Under the pieces are notes generated by a model, which searched no databases, was not told the DNA's origin, and worked only from the letters and a program-made list of their open reading frames with translations. The position numbers and the translations under genes are program-made. A stretch of 25,697 nt of DNA from an uncultured Pseudomonadales bacterium (GTDB lineage Bacteria; Pseudomonadota; Gammaproteobacteria; Pseudomonadales; Cellvibrionaceae), in assembly GCA_938048505.1 (NCBI GenBank), contig CALIUX010000153.1, positions 1 through 25,697 on the forward strand. The letters are read 5' to 3'. Shown here piece after piece: positions 7,986 to 15,696 of the stretch. How positions within the stretch are numbered: position 1 is the first letter of the stretch; each line of letters begins with the position of its first letter.

Positions 7986-8432
7986 ATGCCGCGTTCGTCA
8001 TTTAATACCTCATCGCTTAGAAAAGTTCCTTCTATTAAAAAACAATTGGGTTATTCCGCACCGACTATTGCTTTTGCATTATTGTTGGCTACGGTGGTTG
8101 CTAAAGTGGGCTATGTTGTAGCGCCTGCGTATTATGATAATTACCTTGTCAAAAATGCATTAAAAGATATTGCTGAAAAGCATGCTGACCGCCTAGTACG
8201 CATTCGTAAAAACGAAGTGAGCAGTGAGCTGAGTAAATTCTATAATTTAAATGGTGTGAGAAGCGAAGCAATTCTTGAGGCATTAGAAGTGGATCGCCGC
8301 AAAGACAACACAATTGTTAAAGTTGATTATGAAATCCGTAAGCCTTTTTGGGGCAACTCAGATATCGTACTGACGTTTTCTAACCATTTAGATTCTGCTA
8401 ACCCTACGGAGTGTTGTAAGCCGAGTGAATAA
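7986..8432 (+). CDS. DUF4845 family membrane protein
   Basis: Small protein (148 aa) of unknown function that in Pseudomonas-type genomes sits between lepB and rnc, as here. A basic N-terminus (residues 1-20) precedes one membrane segment at about 24-46 (SAPTIAFALLLATVVAKVGYVVAP). The rest is a soluble, probably periplasmic, domain with VKNALKDIAEKHADRLVRIRKNEV and IVKVDYEIRKPFW. ATG at 7986 has AAGAGAG about 7 nt upstream. Its end overlaps the rnc GTG by 8 nt, so the two are probably translationally coupled. The family assignment rests on context and general pattern. Confidence 0.8.
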   Translation: MPRSSFNTSSLRKVPSIKKQLGYSAPTIAFALLLATVVAKVGYVVAPAYYDNYLVKNALKDIAEKHADRLVRIRKNEVSSELSKFYNLNGVRSEAILEALEVDRRKDNTIVKVDYEIRKPFWGNSDIVLTFSNHLDSANPTECCKPSE

Positions 8433-9108
8433 ACAGCAGTTGATCCGCCTACAGGCGCAGTTAGGTTATGAATTCAAGGATGTTTCATTATTAAAAGTAG
8501 CGCTGACACACCGCAGTTTTTCTGCAAACCATTATGAGCGATTGGAGTTTTTAGGTGACTCCATTCTTAATCTCACGATTGCTGAAGCACTTTTTTTGCA
8601 GTTCCCCAAAGCGACTGAGGGGCAGTTGAGCCGATTGCGTTCACTCATGGTGAAAGGCGATACGCTGGCAGAGCTATCTAAGGAATTTAATTTAGGCGAA
8701 TACTTGTATCTTGGTGAAGGCGAAATGAAAAGCGGTGGTTGCCGTCGCTCTTCTATTTTAGCAGATGCTGTAGAGGCCATTATCGGCGCCATTTATTTTG
8801 ATGCGTCCATGGAGAAAGTAAAAGTACTTATTCTTGATTGGTTCAATGATCGTCTTATGTCACTGACCTTAAATGAAAACGCGACTAAAGACCCAAAGTC
8901 TGTATTACAAGAATGGCTGCAAGGTCGGAAAAAACCTTTGCCACTCTATGAAGTGATTGCGACGGAGGGTGAATTACATGATCAAACGTATACTGTTACA
9001 TGCAAAGTCTCTATTTCTTCTCATGTCACCCAGGGCGCTGCCGGTAATCGCAAAACAGCTGAAAAGTTAGCGGCTAAAGCTATGCTTGAAATACTCAATA
9101 TTTGCTAA
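8425..9108 (+). CDS. rnc: Ribonuclease III
   Basis: Double-strand-specific endoribonuclease that processes rRNA precursors and structured mRNAs. It has 227 aa (E. coli 226). The catalytic signature [12 protein letters not shown] is present with E41 and D45, and the second acidic pair is D114 and E117 in [14 protein letters not shown]. The double-stranded RNA-binding domain occupies about 153-225 ([11 protein letters not shown] ... [18 protein letters not shown]). The start is GTG at 8425, inside the end of the DUF4845 gene. era follows 10 nt after the stop, the usual rnc-era-recO operon. Confidence 0.98.
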   Translation: MNKQQLIRLQAQLGYEFKDVSLLKVALTHRSFSANHYERLEFLGDSILNLTIAEALFLQFPKATEGQLSRLRSLMVKGDTLAELSKEFNLGEYLYLGEGEMKSGGCRRSSILADAVEAIIGAIYFDASMEKVKVLILDWFNDRLMSLTLNENATKDPKSVLQEWLQGRKKPLPLYEVIATEGELHDQTYTVTCKVSISSHVTQGAAGNRKTAEKLAAKAMLEILNIC

Positions 9109-9118
9109 GGTAGTTGGC

Positions 9119-10066
9119 ATGTCAGACTCTTCTTCCGATAATTCCTCTAACAATGTTAAGCAGCATGAAATGACGGAGCCACCTCAAACACAATGTGGTT
9201 TCATTGCTATTGTTGGGCGGCCAAACGTCGGTAAATCTACACTGCTTAACCACCTTGTTAAGCAAAAATTAGCTATTACTTCCCGTAAGCCCCAAACGAC
9301 GCGTACTAATATGTTGGGCATACGCACAGAAGGTGATGTACAAATGATCTTTGTGGATACACCCGGTATTCATAAAGGCCAAGACAAAGCCATTAACAGA
9401 TATATGAACCGTATGGCAGCATCGGCCACTATGGATGTTGATGTGGTGGTTTTTGTTGTGGAGCGTGATATTTGGACCGAAGAAGACTCAGCTGTGCTGG
9501 AATATTTGTCTAAAACAAGCTGTCCAGTCATTGTGGCCGTTAACAAAGTAGATAGAGTGCAAGATAAATCATCACTTATGTCAACGTTTGCAACGATTGC
9601 AGAAAAAATCAATGCAGCAGAAATCGTCCCAATTTCTGCTCTGAAAGAGCAAAACCTTTCAATACTTGAAAGCGAAATTACGCGTAGATTACCCGCGTGC
9701 GAGCATATTTTCCCTGGCGATCAGGTGACCGATAAAAGTATGCGTTTTATTGCTGCTGAGACGGTAAGAGAAAAGATTATTCGTCAGTTGGGTGCAGAAT
9801 TGCCTTATCAAGTGGCAGTGGAAATAGAAGAGTACTCTGATGAAGGGCATATCGTACACATATCTGCTGCGATCTTAACAGAAAGAGAGGGTCAAAAACG
9901 CATCATTATTGGTGATAACGGTGAGCGAGTGAAGAGAATTGGTACTGATGCACGCAAAGATCTAGAGGCTATGCTAGACACTAAGGTGATGCTTAAACTT
10001 TGGGTGAAAGTCAAAAGTGGTTGGTCAGATAGTACGCGTGCGTTACGTAGTTTAGGACTGGATTAG
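9119..10066 (+). CDS. era: GTPase Era, 16S rRNA-binding ribosome assembly factor
   Basis: Ras-like GTPase with a KH domain that binds the 3' end of 16S rRNA during 30S assembly. G1 is GRPNVGKST (33-41), G3 is DTPG and G4 is NKVD. The C-terminal KH region contains [22 protein letters not shown] chose ATG at 9119, with AAGG 8 nt upstream; an earlier in-frame ATG lies inside rnc and lacks support. This gives 315 aa, longer than E. coli (301) because of a hydrophilic Ser/Asn-rich N-terminal extension of about 22 residues. It is co-transcribed with rnc and recO. Confidence 0.97.
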   Translation: MSDSSSDNSSNNVKQHEMTEPPQTQCGFIAIVGRPNVGKSTLLNHLVKQKLAITSRKPQTTRTNMLGIRTEGDVQMIFVDTPGIHKGQDKAINRYMNRMAASATMDVDVVVFVVERDIWTEEDSAVLEYLSKTSCPVIVAVNKVDRVQDKSSLMSTFATIAEKINAAEIVPISALKEQNLSILESEITRRLPACEHIFPGDQVTDKSMRFIAAETVREKIIRQLGAELPYQVAVEIEEYSDEGHIVHISAAILTEREGQKRIIIGDNGERVKRIGTDARKDLEAMLDTKVMLKLWVKVKSGWSDSTRALRSLGLD

Positions 10067-10073
10067 TTCGCTC

Positions 10074-10811
10074 GTGCGCACGGAGCTTCAGTCTGCTTAC
10101 CTTTTGCATGGCCGAAAAATTAGCGATAGTCGAATACTAGCTGACTTCATCACACAAGATTTTGGGCAAGTCAGCGGCATTGTGCGCGCCCCAGGTAAAA
10201 AAAAACCACCCCTTTTGCCATTTATTCCTATGAATATTTCGTGGCTTGGTAAAAATGAACTCAAAACGATTACACAATACGAGCAGAGTGCGAGTCAGCA
10301 CCCGCATTTAGAAGGTAAAGCCTTATATTGTGCATTTTATGTGAATGAAATTACTCAGCGTTTGCTGGCAAAAGGAGAGTCATTAAGCCAGCTCTTTCAG
10401 TTATATCAAATTACACTTTTTAAATTGTCCCTCTCTGAAGAAGTAGAGCCAATTTTGCGTCGTTTTGAGCTTGCTCTACTTAAGGCGTCTGGTTCAATGG
10501 TTGAGTTTGGTAATGATGCAAAGAGCGGCTTAGCTATTCGTGAGCAGTGTTATTATCAGCTTCAGCCTGGTTTGGGCTTTGTTGAAGTAAGCCATTCAGG
10601 CAATAATAGTTGCTCATACGTTAGTACTCATCGCAGAGCACCTTTCCTAGGGCAGCATCTGCTGGCGATTGCTCAGGATGACTTAAGTGATCAGCATGTT
10701 TTGTATGCAGCAAAGTGGGTTGTTCGTATTATGTTTAAGTCTCTGTTCGGTAATAAGGCTCTCAAAAGCCGGGAGTTCTTTAAACCTAAACCAACGTTTA
10801 AAAAAGATTAG
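10074..10811 (+). CDS. recO: DNA repair protein RecO
   Basis: RecO works with RecR to load RecA onto SSB-coated single-stranded DNA in gap repair. It has 245 aa (E. coli 242). The N-terminal OB fold is recognisable in SAYLLHGRKISDSRILADFITQDFGQVSGIVRAPGKKK. The helical C-terminal domain follows. It starts with GTG at 10074, 7 nt after the era stop, with a weak ribosome site, so coupling to era is likely. The downstream neighbour is not pdxJ, the usual next gene; a tandem repeat and an unrelated hydrolase follow. Confidence 0.95.
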   Translation: MRTELQSAYLLHGRKISDSRILADFITQDFGQVSGIVRAPGKKKPPLLPFIPMNISWLGKNELKTITQYEQSASQHPHLEGKALYCAFYVNEITQRLLAKGESLSQLFQLYQITLFKLSLSEEVEPILRRFELALLKASGSMVEFGNDAKSGLAIREQCYYQLQPGLGFVEVSHSGNNSCSYVSTHRRAPFLGQHLLAIAQDDLSDQHVLYAAKWVVRIMFKSLFGNKALKSREFFKPKPTFKKD

Positions 10812-10830
10812 CCGTGCGCTGAGAGCAAGC

Positions 10831-10878
10831 AGTTATAAAAATAGTTATAAAAACAGCTATAAAAATAGTGATTAAAAA
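10831..10878. repeat. 12-bp tandem repeat, four copies, downstream of recO
   Basis: Copies are AGTTATAAAAAT, AGTTATAAAAAC, AGCTATAAAAAT and the more diverged AGTGATTAAAAA, at 10831, 10843, 10855 and 10867. The array starts 19 nt after the recO stop and ends 20 nt before the next ATG. Three copies are near-identical, as expected of slipped-strand duplication. It is AT-rich and could act as an UP-like or spacer element for the next gene. Confidence 0.85.
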
Positions 10879-10898
10879 GCAGTAGGTTTAAAAAATAT

Positions 10899-11636
10899 AT
10901 GATTACCCAGAATAGCTATGAAACTTTAGCAACGCCTTCAGGTGACATGCAAGTGCAAGTGTTTAGGCCTGCTGTTGATGGGGTATTCCCCTGCATTATT
11001 TTTTACTCTGAAATCTTTCAGATTACAGCCCCCATTGCACGCTCGGCAAATATTCTGGCCGGTTTAGGATTTGTGGTGATTGTGCCTGAAGTATTCCATG
11101 AGTTGAATCCTATGGGCACGATCTTAGGGTATGACGACCAAGGTAAAGAAAAAGGCAATAATGATAAATGGGCAAAGCCTTTGGAATCCCATGATACTGA
11201 TACGCAAGCAATGGTCGATTATGCTCAAGGGCTGCCTTATTGTAATGGTAATGTTGGCGCAATGGGCGTATGTATAGGTGGTCATTTGGCTTTTAGGGCG
11301 GCACTTAATAGTAATATTAAGGGTGCATTTTGCCTTTATCCAACGGATATTCATAGTAATACGCTCCCTTCTGAAAAAGGGAATGACAGCTTTACGCGTG
11401 CTCAGGATATTCAATGCGAAGTTGCTTTAATTTTTGGGAAGCAAGATCCTCACGTGCCACCGGAAGGTCGTCAAAAACTTTACCAGCATTTTCAATCAAT
11501 TGAGCTGGACTATAGTTGGCTAGAAGTGAATGCTCAGCATGCCTTTATGCGTGATGAAGGCGATCGATACGATCCTGCACTGGCACTTGAAATGTATGCT
11601 AAGGCACAACAGTTTTTTCAGCGTTTATTAGCTTAG
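10899..11636 (+). CDS. Dienelactone hydrolase family protein
   Basis: Alpha/beta-hydrolase of the dienelactone hydrolase family, 245 aa, cytoplasmic (no signal peptide). The nucleophile is a cysteine, C125 in GVCIGGH, as in classic DLH enzymes. The acid is probably D183 (GKQDPHVP) and the histidine H214 (NAQHAFMRDEG). The family typically opens lactone or ester rings in aromatic degradation, but many members have unknown substrates, and no catabolic genes lie nearby. ATG at 10899 has AGG about 12 nt upstream, a weak site. It is the last plus-strand gene before the minus-strand block. Confidence 0.88.
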   Translation: MITQNSYETLATPSGDMQVQVFRPAVDGVFPCIIFYSEIFQITAPIARSANILAGLGFVVIVPEVFHELNPMGTILGYDDQGKEKGNNDKWAKPLESHDTDTQAMVDYAQGLPYCNGNVGAMGVCIGGHLAFRAALNSNIKGAFCLYPTDIHSNTLPSEKGNDSFTRAQDIQCEVALIFGKQDPHVPPEGRQKLYQHFQSIELDYSWLEVNAQHAFMRDEGDRYDPALALEMYAKAQQFFQRLLA

Positions 11637-11646
11637 TTTTTATAGC

Positions 11647-11680
11647 CTGCCCTGAAAACCTTATTTTTAAGGCGGGGCAG
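11647..11680. terminator. Hairpin between convergent genes
   Basis: CTGCCC (11647-11652) pairs with GGGCAG (11675-11680), with an inner stem CCTTA/TAAGG (11659-11663 / 11668-11672) around TTTT. It lies between the stop codons of two convergent genes, 10 nt after the hydrolase stop. There is no clear U-tract on either strand, so it would be a weak bidirectional terminator. Confidence 0.5.
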
Positions 11681-11694
11681 AGCATATATCTTTA

Positions 11695-12441
11695 CTACTT
11701 GGACACAACCTTTATTGGTATATCATTACTTGTATTCATAATATGTTCTTTTACTAGATCTGAAATAAGCACATTTTGCTTGTGATTTTTTTCAATAACT
11801 ACCAGAAGTTGATTGTTGTTCATATCTATCATGCTATAGAGCGGATTGTCATGATCAGTTTTTTGAATTGCATGGTCAGTCATTACTGCATTTAGAGTGT
11901 TATGCAGCTCTAAATTTTTTTCTTCAAGAAAATTTAAGGAATATAGGCTATCGTAACGTATCTCGATGCTAGGAGTTTGTTGCAATAATTTTGCAACTTT
12001 GTCAGACATTTCGCTGTCTGGTTTGACTGAAATCCAGAGTATTCTTTCTCCGTTTGTGTCATCTATTCCCCAACCCCCTACTTGCTCTTTTCCTAGTGTA
12101 TCTACGATGTTATGCATGATTTTTGAAAGTGCTATGCTATTTGAAATATTTTTTCGTGAAGCTGTGCGATTTTCTTCTGACGAATTTTTCTCAATAATGC
12201 TTTGATCGCTATTTGCATTGTTGTGTGTTTCTTTTAGCGTTGCCTTTTGTGAAAAAAGCGGAGTGTTGTTACTTTTCTTTTCTTTTAAAACGTTGGCTTT
12301 ATTGTTGTATTGATTTTCAAAGCGTTCTGAATTGAGATGTTTCGTATTGTCTTCAGATTTGCTTGCTGAAAAATTAAGTGGAACGATTGCTGCTGAAAGA
12401 CTGCCCAATAAGAAAGCTAAACCAATAATGAGATAATTCAA
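11695..12441 (-). CDS. Exported free-standing propeptide-like protein, paralog of the neighbouring protease's prodomain
   Basis: Not a recognised family by name. The 248-aa product has a hydrophobic N-terminus (residues 3-20, LIIGLAFLLGSLSAAIV), a signal peptide or anchor. A low-complexity Asn/Lys/Glu/Ser linker follows at about 27-100. The domain at about 101-246 aligns by eye with residues 113-258 of the protease encoded just upstream on the same strand. Shared landmarks in order are GWG[IV]D.T.G, W[IV]SV, L.Q.P.IEIR, NNQL, VKEH and DIP. The distance from GWG to DIP is 117 residues here and 119 in the protease. No catalytic domain follows. The start is TTG at 12441 with GAGG 8 nt upstream. 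It probably shares the protease transcript (116-nt gap). By analogy with alpha-lytic protease prodomains it could fold or inhibit the protease in trans; this is inference. Confidence 0.75.
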   Translation of the reverse strand: MNYLIIGLAFLLGSLSAAIVPLNFSASKSEDNTKHLNSERFENQYNNKANVLKEKKSNNTPLFSQKATLKETHNNANSDQSIIEKNSSEENRTASRKNISNSIALSKIMHNIVDTLGKEQVGGWGIDDTNGERILWISVKPDSEMSDKVAKLLQQTPSIEIRYDSLYSLNFLEEKNLELHNTLNAVMTDHAIQKTDHDNPLYSMIDMNNNQLLVVIEKNHKQNVLISDLVKEHIMNTSNDIPIKVVSK

Positions 12442-12512
12442 TTTTTATTCCTCTATTCTTAAACTGCTAGTGAGATAATTTTTAGTTTATCTTTAGCCGT
12501 GACGAAGATTTC

Positions 12513-12545
12513 TTTGCTCCATTTTTATCCATTTAATGGAGCAAA
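12513..12545. terminator. Perfect 10-bp stem-loop between the protease and propeptide-like genes
   Basis: TTTGCTCCAT (12513-12522) and ATGGAGCAAA (12536-12545) form a perfect stem with a 13-nt loop. It begins 13 nt past the protease stop in the direction of transcription. There is no U-tract on the minus strand. It may stabilise the protease mRNA or attenuate transcription into the propeptide-like gene, changing the ratio of the two proteins. Confidence 0.5.
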
Positions 12546-12557
12546 GGCGCTTATTTA

Positions 12558-13976
12558 TTATCGTGTTAGTAGGTGAGACCCGACTGAATTTAAAGATTCT
12601 CTGATGGAGCTAAAGAATGTGTTTGCAATAGGTCCATTTAAAAAGGAGCGGCAATCATTATGGCTGGTATTAGATACACCACCTGAAATAATACCTAAGG
12701 CCGTTGAGCCTACAAATACAGGGCCACCGCTGTCGCCACCGCACCCTCGCAACTGGTTGCTGGAATAGCTAACGAAGCTAAAATTACGATTTCTTGGGTA
12801 ACCGCCACCAGAAGGGCGGAAGTTTAAGCTATTGACCGTTCCACAGCTGTATCCGCTGCCCCATCCATGATTACATACCCATAAACCCATCATGCTATGC
12901 CTACTCATTGTGCCGCTTTGTCTTATAAAATCGTTTCTTCCGCGTCCAAAAGCAAAGTAGGGTGATACTTCAGCGCCTGAGTGTGCTGCGTGAAGCTGAA
13001 CATCTAATAAGCCGAAGAAATGTTCAATAATAAATCTAAATGTTCCTTTGCCTTGGCTTACACTTAAATTATTGCAGTGACCAGCAGTGATAAAGCCGAA
13101 CTCGCCACTATTGTGCCGAGTTGTAAATCCTGAAGTGCATGTAACATACAAGTAGCCGCCTACATAGGGGTGAGGAGGCATTGTTGGGCGTGCGCTTGGT
13201 GCGAGTATAATGTTGACTGGAATATCACTGTTGTAGTCAAAGTGTTCTTTGACCTTTTGCATGACTTGCTCTTTGCTGCTTTCATCCTTGAATACGGCGG
13301 CATTCTCATCCAAAGCAACGACTAATTGATTGTTACTTACATCAATATCAGTATGGACAATTAAATCGCTTAACCCTGCTAGTGAGCTGCTAGGATCTGG
13401 TTGCTCTAGTGACTGTGAAAATTGATCTTGCTTTTCTTTTAGTGACTGATAAGAAAATTCGGCTAAGCGAATTTCGATATCAGGGTTTTGAGCGAGGATG
13501 TGGCTGATTTCCTCGGTTATTTTTGAAATATCAGTAACAGAAACCCAACCTACTTGTCCATCTGTATGGTCAACACCCCACCCAGCTAAGCTTTTTGCAT
13601 CAATGCGTTTGGTGATAGACTGAATGGCGTTTGATAAAGGAACTTGCCTTTCTAGCCTTTTTGCTGCTTCAGCCGCATCTAAGTCAAACTCTTCTCCATA
13701 AGCTGCGGCCGTTTTGACCTCTAATCTGTGTAGTGCAGCACGCTCTTCGGCAGGGGTTTTTTCTTTGTATATTAACCCTGCTTCTTTTATTTCTTCCATT
13801 ATTTCTGGTGTGACAGGCTGCGTGTAGTGTTCGTCTGGCTGAGTTTTGGCTAATGATTCGATTGAGTCATTTTTAAATGCAGCATGCTCATCGCTTCCGT
13901 GGCTATAGAGTACCAATGCTGTTAAACAAAAGCCGGCTGCTGCAGACGCCCCTGCAATATATTTCATTCTTTTCAT
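12558..13976 (-). CDS. Secreted S1-family serine protease with long propeptide (streptogrisin/alpha-lytic-like)
   Basis: A chymotrypsin-fold protease precursor of 472 aa. Residues 1-26 form a signal peptide or anchor. The pro-region (about 27-258) contains AGWGVDHTDGQVGWVSVTD and a second similar strand pattern, IVHTDIDVSNNQLVVAL, like S1E/S1D-type prodomains. The mature part begins near 261-271 (PYVGGYLYVTC). The triad is H300 (TAGHC), D325 (LLDVQLH) and S416 (GCGGDSGGPVF). Six cysteines fit three disulfides: 280-301, 368-378 and 412-442. ATG at 13976 has AGGG 7 nt upstream. There is no C-terminal carbohydrate-binding or other added domain. The trypsin-189 position is R410, unusual for the S1 pocket. 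Cells probably export it by Sec and perhaps type II secretion; those genes are not here. It lies in an AT-rich block beside its propeptide-like partner. Confidence 0.9.
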   Translation of the reverse strand: MKRMKYIAGASAAAGFCLTALVLYSHGSDEHAAFKNDSIESLAKTQPDEHYTQPVTPEIMEEIKEAGLIYKEKTPAEERAALHRLEVKTAAAYGEEFDLDAAEAAKRLERQVPLSNAIQSITKRIDAKSLAGWGVDHTDGQVGWVSVTDISKITEEISHILAQNPDIEIRLAEFSYQSLKEKQDQFSQSLEQPDPSSSLAGLSDLIVHTDIDVSNNQLVVALDENAAVFKDESSKEQVMQKVKEHFDYNSDIPVNIILAPSARPTMPPHPYVGGYLYVTCTSGFTTRHNSGEFGFITAGHCNNLSVSQGKGTFRFIIEHFFGLLDVQLHAAHSGAEVSPYFAFGRGRNDFIRQSGTMSRHSMMGLWVCNHGWGSGYSCGTVNSLNFRPSGGGYPRNRNFSFVSYSSNQLRGCGGDSGGPVFVGSTALGIISGGVSNTSHNDCRSFLNGPIANTFFSSIRESLNSVGSHLLTR

Positions 13977-14252
13977 AGTAATACCCTATCAGTTATAAGA
14001 TTTGATGATTAATTAAGTTAATGCCTTATGTTCAATTTTTAAAAAAATAGTCAGTACTTAAATCTCATATTGGATCATTCATTTTTTGCAATTAATTTAT
14101 GAGTGTCATCGAATATGTGTCTAATAATATACTTCTGGTTGTTACCTCTTGTAACTTTTTGTTTTTTTATGAGTTGAAAGGTAACTGATAGGAGTGGGCT
14201 ATAATTTTTATTTTTTTATAACCATTAGTTAAAGGTGGAATTGTTTTTAATT

Positions 14253-14268
14253 ATTTTTAATTAAAAAT
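14253..14268. repeat. 16-bp perfect AT palindrome
   Basis: ATTTTTAATTAAAAAT reads the same on both strands. It lies about 280 nt upstream of the protease start. It could bind a dimeric or AT-preferring regulator, but palindromes of this composition also arise by chance in AT-rich DNA. Confidence 0.4.
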
Positions 14269-14707
14269 TGGGGTTTTTTTTCTCAAATATTCATTTTAAT
14301 TTTTTTATGTTGAATAGACTTTTACTTCTGAAAGGTTTGTAGAAATGTGACTTGGTTATCTTTTTTTGGGGTTGGGTTTGCAGAGGGGAATGTTATCTAT
14401 AGTTCTTTTGGTTGTTTTTGACATACATTTAATTGCAAAATGAACTGCTTTTTTGGGGATGAATTTACTTCTTTTGCAGTAGGAGTGTAATATTTTTAAG
14501 TATGTTTTTTTGATGTTCTCAATTTATTAACAAGGTCGGCTGATTACCCTTTGGCCGCCATATTTCTCCTTTTATTACTTTGGCCATCCTTTTTACGTGG
14601 CCTATATCCTTTTTAATCTGGTTTTTGATGTGAGTTAAATTGTGTAAGCATTTTCAGGTCATGCCTGGGATTGTTTGAAAAATATATTTGGCTTTTTTAT
14701 CAGATGC

Positions 14708-14729
14708 GGTTGCCTAATAGTAGGCAACC
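14708..14729. terminator. Hairpin downstream of ftnA
   Basis: GGTTGCCT (14708-14715) and AGGCAACC (14722-14729) form a perfect 8-bp stem with a 6-nt loop, 20 nt after the ftnA stop on the minus strand. No U-tract follows on that strand, so it may be a stability element or a weak terminator ending the bfr-ftnA transcript. Confidence 0.5.
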
Positions 14730-14748
14730 CGTATTGCTAATATCGCAA

Positions 14749-15216
14749 TCACATCTGCGATTGTAGATAATTTTCTAATCCTATACGCTTAATTAACCCT
14801 AATTGCTGTTCAAGCCAAAAAGCATGATCTCTCTCTGTATCATCAAGTAGTTCTACAAGCATATCGCGCGTGACAAAGTCTTTTTGCGTTTCGCAAAGCG
14901 CAATGGTATTTTTTAGAGCGCTAGCCACAGCATATTCAACGTCTAGGTCACTCTGCAGCATTTCTGGTACGGTATTACCGATATTTAGGCCGTCCCGTGT
15001 GACCATGTCTGGTTTGCCGCCTAGGAAAAGAATGCGAGCAATCAACTGTTTTGCATGCCCTTTTTCATCATCAAACTCGTGTGCAATACGTTCATGGAGC
15101 TTAGAAAATCCCCAGTCGTCATACATCTCCGAATGAATAAAGTATTGGTCCATGGCGGCTAGTTCGAAAGCGAGTAAACCGTTGAGCGCATCGATTATTG
15201 TTGCATTACCTTTCAT
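14749..15216 (-). CDS. ftnA: Bacterial ferritin, FtnA-type bacterioferritin subunit lacking the haem methionine
   Basis: A 155-aa four-helix iron-storage subunit that closely resembles Pseudomonas FtnA (formerly BfrA) in the motifs AAMDQYFIHS, DDWGFSKL and ARILFLGGKP and at its end GLENYLQSQ. Ferroxidase ligands are kept: E18, E51, H54 and E94, with E128/H131 in TERDH standing for E127/H130 of E. coli Bfr. Position 52, the haem-ligand methionine of Bfr, is lysine. It starts only 3 nt after the stop of the partner bfr gene, so equal expression and co-assembly are likely. Inference: this chain oxidises Fe(II), and the partner supplies haem for release of stored iron. Confidence 0.88.
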   Translation of the reverse strand: MKGNATIIDALNGLLAFELAAMDQYFIHSEMYDDWGFSKLHERIAHEFDDEKGHAKQLIARILFLGGKPDMVTRDGLNIGNTVPEMLQSDLDVEYAVASALKNTIALCETQKDFVTRDMLVELLDDTERDHAFWLEQQLGLIKRIGLENYLQSQM

Positions 15217-15219
15217 TTT

Positions 15220-15696
15220 TTAGCCTGCCTCAGTTAATTGTGTTTGTAAGTATTGCTGTATGCTTAGATCTTTAATTAAGCCTATTTGTGTTTCGATCCA
15301 ATCTAAATACTCTTCTTCGTAATTGAGGATATTATTCAATAATGACCGGCTGACGTAATCTTGATTTTTTTCGCAAACAGCAACAGCTTCTTTGAGTTGG
15401 CTGATGGCTTGATGCTGAAAGTTCTCATCACAATTGAGCATTTCTTCTGAGTGTTCACCGATTTGAAGAGGATCTAAGCGTTGGAGGTTGGGCAGCCCTT
15501 CTAGCATAAGAATACGCTCAATGAGGCCATCAGCTTGCTTCATATCTTTTATAGACTTTTTGTAGCTAGCCTTATTGAGATTTTCAAATCCCCAATTTTT
15601 GAACATGCGCGCATGCAAAAAGTAATGGTTAATTGATGTCAGCTCTGTTGTCAGAACTTTATTGAGAGTGTCTATAATAATAGGATTTGTTTGCAT
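15220..15696 (-). CDS. bfr: Bacterioferritin haem subunit with degenerate ferroxidase centre
   Basis: A 158-aa Bfr subunit (E. coli Bfr 158), recognisable from HYFLHARMFKNWGFENLN, LIERILMLEGLPNLQ and the C-terminus QQYLQTQL. The haem-ligand M52 is kept (KDMKQAD). Of the six ferroxidase ligands only E18 and E127 remain: E51 is D, H54 is Q, E94 is Q and H130 is Y. The start is ATG at 15696, with CAGGG about 9 nt upstream. An ATG 27 nt earlier lacks a ribosome site and would give a non-homologous extension. It is first in the bfr-ftnA operon, behind a Fur box. Two-gene Bfr systems with unequal subunits are known in Neisseria and Magnetospirillum. Confidence 0.9.
   Translation of the reverse strand: MQTNPIIIDTLNKVLTTELTSINHYFLHARMFKNWGFENLNKASYKKSIKDMKQADGLIERILMLEGLPNLQRLDPLQIGEHSEEMLNCDENFQHQAISQLKEAVAVCEKNQDYVSRSLLNNILNYEEEYLDWIETQIGLIKDLSIQQYLQTQLTEAG

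Larger units (their letters stand above)
13977..14748. other. 772-nt gene-free, T-rich intergenic region
   Basis: No open frame with coding character is visible on either strand. The plus strand is rich in T runs and has lower G+C than the flanking genes. It holds a 16-bp AT palindrome (14253-14268), repeated GTTAC/GTAAC motifs around 14141-14185, and a terminal hairpin (14708-14729). The minus-strand promoter of the protease must lie in its left part, but I could not pick a convincing one. It may be a decayed gene or a regulatory/sRNA region. Confidence 0.6.

Noticed and set aside
10687..10875. Open frame ending in repeated SYKN residues
   Set aside because: It is an alternate frame of recO reading into the 12-bp tandem repeat; the peptide repeat is a by-product of the DNA repeat.
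10831..10878. Tandem repeat considered as a CRISPR array
   Set aside because: Units are 12 bp with no spacers, and no cas genes are present.
13985..14021. TTAACT-N18-TATAAC minus-strand promoter for the protease
   Set aside because: The -10 would lie within about 20 nt of the start codon and the transcript would begin inside the ribosome site.
14418..14446. Perfect TTGACA -35 box on the plus strand in the gene-free region
   Set aside because: The sequence 17 nt downstream (TGAACT) is not a credible -10, and no plus-strand gene follows.
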